Shown here one piece after another: positions 50,237-54,110 of a stretch of DNA of 54,110 nucleotides. The stretch is taken from contig JAHLMP010000005.1 of NCBI GenBank assembly GCA_018920315.1, positions 1 through 54,110 on the forward strand, in the 5' to 3' direction. The stretch's first letter is position 1. Every line of letters begins with the position of its first letter. The notes beneath the pieces were generated by a model, which saw only the letters and a list, made by a program, of their open reading frames with translations, searched no databases and was not told the origin of the DNA. Position numbers and translations under genes: made by a program. The DNA comes from Candidatus Aenigmatarchaeota archaeon. Lineage in GTDB: Archaea > Aenigmatarchaeota > Aenigmatarchaeia > GW2011-AR5 > JAHLMP01.

Positions 50237-50605
50237 TGAACTGGACGCGGATTTAAGGGATTGGCTTCTCCTTACGGAGTTGCGTCCCGTTGTTCCGCGC
50301 ATTGTAGGCCACGTGTAGCCCAGGGATTTCGGGCCATACTGACCTGTCGTCGCCCACACCTTCCTCCCACTTTAACGCGGGCAGTCCCCATAGAGTGCCT
50401 TCTCTCTAAAAGAAGTAGCAACTATGGGCGTGGGTCTCGCTCGTTTCCTGACTTAACAGGACACCTCATGGCACGAGCTGACGACGGCCATGCAGCACCT
50501 CTCAGCTTGTCAGGTAAGCCCTTTAGGCTGACCTTCATCCTGCTGTCTTCCCTGGTGAGGTTCCCGGCGTTGCATCCAATTGAACCGTAGCCTCCACCCC
50601 TTGTA

Positions 50606-50636
<31 letters not shown>

Positions 50637-51544
50637 CCTTGCGGCCGTACTCCCCAGGCGGCCCACTTAACGCCTTCGCTCCGCCGCTGCAAAGCCCCAA
50701 GAGCTTTGCAACAGCAAGTGGGCATCGTTTACGGCTAGGACTACCGGGGTATCTAATCCCGATCGCTCCCCTAGCTTTCATCCATGACCGTCGGATTAGT
50801 TCTGGTCGAGCGCCTTCGCCACAGGTGGTCCCCTCGAGATTAACGGATTTAACCCCTACCTCGAGAGTACCCTCGACCTCTTCCTATCCCAAAGTTCTGC
50901 AGTATCTTCAGCAAGTTCTCTTGTTTACAAGAGAATTTCACTGAAGACACACAGAACCGGCTACGGATGCTTTAGGCCCAATAAACGTGACCACCACTCG
51001 GGGCGCGGTTATTACCGCGGCGGCTGGCAACCGTCTTGCCCACCCCTTATTCGTCGAGCTTTTTACACTCGACAAAAGCTCTCTACAGAGTAGAGAGCAC
51101 TCAGAGTCCCCTCGTCGCCCTTTCAGGCATTGCGAAGGTTTCGCGCCTGCTGCGCTCCGTAGAGCCTGGACTCATGTCTCAGAGTCCATCTGGGGGCTAT
51201 CTCTCTCAAGACCCCTACGGATTATAGGCTTGTTTGGTTTTTATCCAAACAACAACCTAATCCGCCGCAGCCTCACCCTAGGGCGATGTAAGTTTAGCTT
51301 ACATCCTTTCAGCGAGAGTGCATTCCAGCCTCTCTCGCATATTGGGAATTATTCTCAGTTTCCCGAGATTATTCCCATCCCTAGGATAGATTAGCTACGT
51401 GTTACTCAGCAGTACAGCTTGGTACACATGAAGTTTTTACCTTCGTGTGTACCAATAGCTTTGCATGGCTTAGTCGGACTCTGATAGCAGTGGTCTCCGG
51501 CAGGATCAACCGGAATTGCGAGGGAGTGCTACATCTCCCCTGCT

Positions 51545-51574
51545 CTTATTATACTCTTTAGCCGCGAAAAGACT
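51545..51574 (-). other. 5' strand of the 16S precursor processing stem (BHB)
   Basis: Leader partner of the stem downstream of 16S: AAGTCTTTTCGC, GGCT-AAA bulge region, GAGTATAATAA. See the 3' strand for the pairing. Confidence 0.7.
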
Positions 51575-51690
51575 TGTTTCAGACCTAAAAATATTATTTT
51601 TTAGATCCTCATTAATCGAACCTATAAAAGAGGTTCTTTCTCATAGTCTCGTAAAGAGACTCAGAATAATAGCAAAATATATTTATTTCG

Positions 51691-51718
51691 ATTGTATTTA
51701 AATACTTTTCGGTAGTTT
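51691..51718 (-). promoter_or_regulatory. rRNA operon promoter
   Basis: On the minus strand AAACTACCGAAAAGTATTTA followed by AATACAAT: BRE-like CCGAAAAG and TATA box TATTTAAAT, about 150 bp before the 16S 5' end, giving a leader that contains the processing stem. The 21-bp core is repeated exactly at 37800-37820. Confidence 0.65.
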
Positions 51719-51775
51719 TGCATCTTTGAATAGATTTAAACCTGCTTTAAAATATTCTCGTCTCTATTAGTTTTA

Positions 51776-52441
51776 ATGGAAGATAATCTAACTAAAAAAT
51801 ACTTTTTAAGAGAATTGGAGGATGTTTACAAAAATATTTATAAAGAGGTTGAGAAAAAAATAAAGGAAATAGAAAAACGTAGTAAATCTTTCTCTAGAGA
51901 AGATATATTCAAAGAGATATGTTTTTGCATACTAGTTGCTAATAATAATCTTGAGAAAACCTTAGAGATATGGAAAAGATTAGACGATTACCTGCTAAAT
52001 TCAACAAAAGATGAGTTAAGAAGAAAATTGAAATCTCTTGGGTATAGATTTTACAACAAAAGAGCAGAATATATTATAGAAGCAAGAAAGCAAATAAATG
52101 ACTTGTATGAAATAACTAGAAGAAAAGGCCCAGAAGAGATTAGAGAATGGCTTGTAGAAAACATAAAAGGTATTGGGTGGAAAGAAGCTTCTCATTTTTT
52201 AAGAAATATTGGCTATAAAAACTTTGCTATTCTTGATAGGCATGTTTTAAGAATATTGGAGAAGCACAACATTATCAAAGAAATTCCAAAATCATTACCA
52301 AAAAGAAAATATCTTGAAATAGAAAATAAGCTTAGAGAGCTATCTGAAGAACTCTCAAAGATTTTAAAAAAGAGAATAATACCAGCTGAGCTAGATTTCA
52401 TATTATTTTACTTAGATTCGAAAAAGATTTGTGAGAAATAA
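51776..52441 (+). CDS. ogg2: 8-oxoguanine DNA glycosylase/AP lyase, Ogg2 type
   Basis: 221 residues. HhH motif ENIKGIGWKEASHFLRNIGY (about 123-142) contains the catalytic Lys, followed by FAILDRHVLRIL with the catalytic Asp. The EICFCILVANNNLEKTLEIW segment and absence of an iron-sulphur cluster fit the archaeal Ogg2 (MjaOgg) family. It removes 8-oxoguanine and nicks at the AP site. Divergent from the rRNA promoter with about 60 bp between. Confidence 0.92.
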   Translation: MEDNLTKKYFLRELEDVYKNIYKEVEKKIKEIEKRSKSFSREDIFKEICFCILVANNNLEKTLEIWKRLDDYLLNSTKDELRRKLKSLGYRFYNKRAEYIIEARKQINDLYEITRRKGPEEIREWLVENIKGIGWKEASHFLRNIGYKNFAILDRHVLRILEKHNIIKEIPKSLPKRKYLEIENKLRELSEELSKILKKRIIPAELDFILFYLDSKKICEK

Positions 52442-52451
52442 ATTTCTTAAG

Positions 52452-52536
52452 GGCCGTGATCGGGATTCGAACCCGAACTAAAGGCTTTCTGCTAAAAAAC
52501 CACAGGCCTTTGTGCTACCGTTACACAATCACGGCC
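52452..52536 (-). tRNA. tRNA-His(GUG) with a 13-nt intron at 37/38
   Basis: G-1 is encoded and faces C73; acceptor GCCGTGA/TCACGGC; T8 and D-arm GTGTAACGGTAGCAC; anticodon stem AAGGC/GCCTT with mature loop CTGTGGA; T-arm TCGGG-TTCGAAT-CCCGA. Intron 52487-52499 is bounded by a BHB: CTGT/GCAG (one G-U), bulges GGT and AAA, spliced GG|T and AA|A. With G-1 encoded, no post-transcriptional guanylylation is needed. Confidence 0.94.
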
Positions 52537-52601
52537 ATAAATGCACAAGAATTATTTATGAAAAATAATTTTAAAATAATTCGTGAAAGATAAATATTTT
52601 A

Positions 52602-53201
52602 ATGAAAAATGTTTTGCTCTTGCTTGTTTTTAGTTTTTTAGTTTTGTTTTCTATGTGTATAATTAAAGAGGAAAAGATTGGAAGTGAGGAATATATGAAG
52701 AATGTGCTTTTTATTATAGCTAACAAGAATTTTCGTGACGAGGAATTTGAAAAACCTTATCAAATTCTTTCTAAGGTTGCAAGAGTAACTATTGCCAGTA
52801 GCTCTTTGCAAGAAGCTATTGGAATGTTTGGAAAAAGAGTAAAGCCAAATATAACCATAGAAGATGTAGATGTCAATGATTATGATGCAATAATCTTTGT
52901 TGGCGGAAGTGGTGCAAAGGAATATTTTGATAACAAAGTAGCTTTAGAAATAGCAAGAAAAGCAAACGAAAATAATAAAATTCTTGCTGCAATATGCATA
53001 GCCCCTGTTATTCTTGCTAGAGCAGGTGTTCTTGAAGGAAGAAATGCAACAGTATGGAATGGAGAGTTTATAGATGAATTAAAGAAAAATGGAGCAATAT
53101 ATACTGGAAAGGATGTTGAAATAGATGGAAATATAATAACAGCAAATGGTCCTCAAGCTGCCGAAAAGTTTGGAAAAGAAATAGAAAAAGCGTTGAGATA
53201 G
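52602..53201 (+). CDS. DJ-1/PfpI family protein with N-terminal signal or lipid anchor
   Basis: 199 residues: a hydrophobic N-terminus (about 3-19, ending FSMCII, lipobox-like) then a DJ-1/PfpI domain starting MKNVLFIIANKNFRDEEFEK. The nucleophile elbow is AAICIAP with Cys near 131, preceded by IIFVGGSGAKEYF. Domain members are glyoxalase/deglycase-like or cysteine proteases. Membrane-tethered versions are less common; an internal Met at about 31 would give the soluble form, so the leader needs care. Confidence 0.82.
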   Translation: MKNVLLLLVFSFLVLFSMCIIKEEKIGSEEYMKNVLFIIANKNFRDEEFEKPYQILSKVARVTIASSSLQEAIGMFGKRVKPNITIEDVDVNDYDAIIFVGGSGAKEYFDNKVALEIARKANENNKILAAICIAPVILARAGVLEGRNATVWNGEFIDELKKNGAIYTGKDVEIDGNIITANGPQAAEKFGKEIEKALR

Positions 53202-53356
53202 CATTAAGAGAATGAATTCGGGATTTAAATTTTATCAGATTGGATTTGGAGAAATGAAAAGAGGGTTTCGAAGAAATGAAAAAAAGCAAAGAGATGAAAA
53301 TTAACAATTGTTAAAAAAGAAATAAAAAGAGCGAAAAAAGCAAGTTAGGACTGCTG
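53202..53356. other. Convergent intergenic gap
   Basis: A-rich plus-strand sequence between two convergent genes; no ORF or structured RNA evident. Confidence 0.4.
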
Positions 53357-54110
53357 CTACAAATCTTTCAAAAGAGATAATAATGGAGAGCTTATCTTTC
53401 CATTAGTTACAATTACATCTGTTGTAGAGAGAAAATTCCATTCATTACCATTAAAATCTAATACATCTCCTCCAGCCTCTTTAACTAATAATGCACCAGC
53501 AGCAATATCCCAAGGAGATATATTTGTTGTAACAAAGGCATCACTCCTTCCGCATGCAACCCAAGCACATTCTAAAGAGCCTGCTCCAAGTTTTCTAACA
53601 TCTAAAGCGTTTATGATTAATCTCTTTCTTATCTCACTAATTCTTTTTTTATCTTTCTCACCTCCTTCGCATGTTACAATATAACTCTCGCTTAATCTAT
53701 TTATTTTCGATACTCTTATCCTTCTCTTTTTGTTTGTGAATAAATCTAGAAGATAGCTACCTTTATTTGCTTCTGCATAGAACAATTCTTTTAGAAAAGG
53801 TGCATAAACTACGCTTAGCTTTAACTTACCTTTAAAAGCAAAAGCAATAGCTATAGCAAAAAATGGGTTTGAATTTACAAAGTTTGAAGTTCCATCTAAA
53901 GGATCTATTATCCATATGTAGTCATTATCTTTTTTAATAAATCCGGTTTCTTCAGCTAGAATGCTATGATCTGGAAATTCTTTCACTATTGTATTTTTTA
54001 TTAATTTTTCAGATGCTATGTCGTAAATTGTTTTTATATCTTTACCATGAGCTCTTTTATTCAAGCTTGATTTTCTAAAATTCATTAGCAAAAAATCTCC
54101 AGCCTCTCTT
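53357..54110 (-). CDS. Inositol monophosphatase / archaeal FBPase family protein (5' partial)
   Basis: About 250 residues in the window; the frame continues past the end (EAGDFLL before MNFRK), so the start is missing. Metal motifs are complete: AEETGF with Glu, IIDPLDGTSNFVN (about 80-92) and the C-terminal SPWDIAAGALLVKEAGG. The Mg-dependent family hydrolyses inositol phosphates and, in archaea, often fructose-1,6-bisphosphate, fitting with the glycolytic genes eno and gap in the window. Confidence 0.9.
   Translation of the reverse strand, partial: REAGDFLLMNFRKSSLNKRAHGKDIKTIYDIASEKLIKNTIVKEFPDHSILAEETGFIKKDNDYIWIIDPLDGTSNFVNSNPFFAIAIAFAFKGKLKLSVVYAPFLKELFYAEANKGSYLLDLFTNKKRRIRVSKINRLSESYIVTCEGGEKDKKRISEIRKRLIINALDVRKLGAGSLECAWVACGRSDAFVTTNISPWDIAAGALLVKEAGGDVLDFNGNEWNFLSTTDVIVTNGKISSPLLSLLKDL

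Noticed and set aside
52452-52536. tRNA-His lacking an encoded G-1
   Set aside because: Taking GGCCGTG as positions 1-7 puts A at position 8; shifting by one gives T8 and G-1 opposite C73, the regular His structure.

Overview
The window is archaeal chromosome, very AT-rich outside its RNA genes. Archaeal markers are aIF1A, NMD3, TFS, RpoK, uS2, alpha-NAC, Mre11-Rad50, an Lhr-type helicase, both first wyosine enzymes (Taw1/Taw2), mevalonate kinase with type 2 IPP isomerase, an S16 'archaeal serine protease', a PGF-pre-PGF surface protein, and bulge-helix-bulge (BHB) introns in tRNA and rRNA genes. The compact layout, short divergent proteins and fragmented tRNA genes suggest a small-genome (DPANN-like) archaeon. 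That lineage is an inference; I could not place it.

The outstanding content is RNA-gene architecture. Of eight tRNA genes, one is intact (Ala-CGC). tRNA-Ile(GAU) is circularly permuted: its 3' half lies upstream of its 5' half, joined through a textbook BHB. tRNA-Ile(UAU) has three small introns. tRNA-Leu(CAA), tRNA-Val(CAC) and tRNA-Ala(UGC) each carry an intron at the same place in the T-loop. tRNA-Pro(UGG) and tRNA-His(GUG) have 37/38 introns. The rRNA genes (minus strand; 16S, tRNA-Ala, 23S, then RNase P RNA) contain six BHB-type microintrons (two in 16S, four in 23S). One of them holds a 12-codon ORF with a strong Shine-Dalgarno.

Layout. 1-8 kb: end of a methyltransferase, a truncated-looking membrane glycosyltransferase tail, an MNT/HEPN toxin-antitoxin pair with palindromic operator, a PGF-pre-PGF surface protein, two small unknowns, then a ribbon-helix-helix/nucleotidyltransferase fusion, HAD phosphatase and PfkB kinase with a 10-bp tandem operator-like repeat between them. 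8-18 kb (mostly minus): DUF1624, MagIII-like glycosylase, LemA and GIDE proteins, Rad50/Mre11, the tRNA-Leu/permuted tRNA-Ile pair, a P-loop kinase fusion, endonuclease III, COG2521 methyltransferase, HAD-Nudix fusion, TFS. 18-26 kb: mevalonate kinase, IPP isomerase, secreted S16 protease, IleRS. 26-38 kb: aIF1A/NMD3/UMP kinase, tRNA-Ile(UAU), beta-CASP nuclease, GT2, rpoK-eno-rpsB, tRNA-Pro, phosphoesterase-Lhr, taw1/taw2. 37.8-39.9 kb: a decaying island of three small modules that start with rRNA-like promoter elements, with frameshifted genes and a 25-bp direct repeat. 39.9-45.8 kb: two large membrane/coiled-coil proteins, NAC, HIT, a bifunctional-nuclease-domain protein, GAPDH. 46-51.5 kb: RNase P RNA and rRNA operon. 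51.7-54 kb: Ogg2 glycosylase, tRNA-His, DJ-1/PfpI protein, inositol-phosphatase family protein cut by the window end.

The intron-rich tRNA and rRNA genes share one processing logic: each junction can be drawn as a 4-bp helix flanked by two bulges, the substrate of the archaeal splicing endonuclease. The same shape occurs in the stem enclosing 16S rRNA. No 5S rRNA, CRISPR array or complete insertion sequence was seen.
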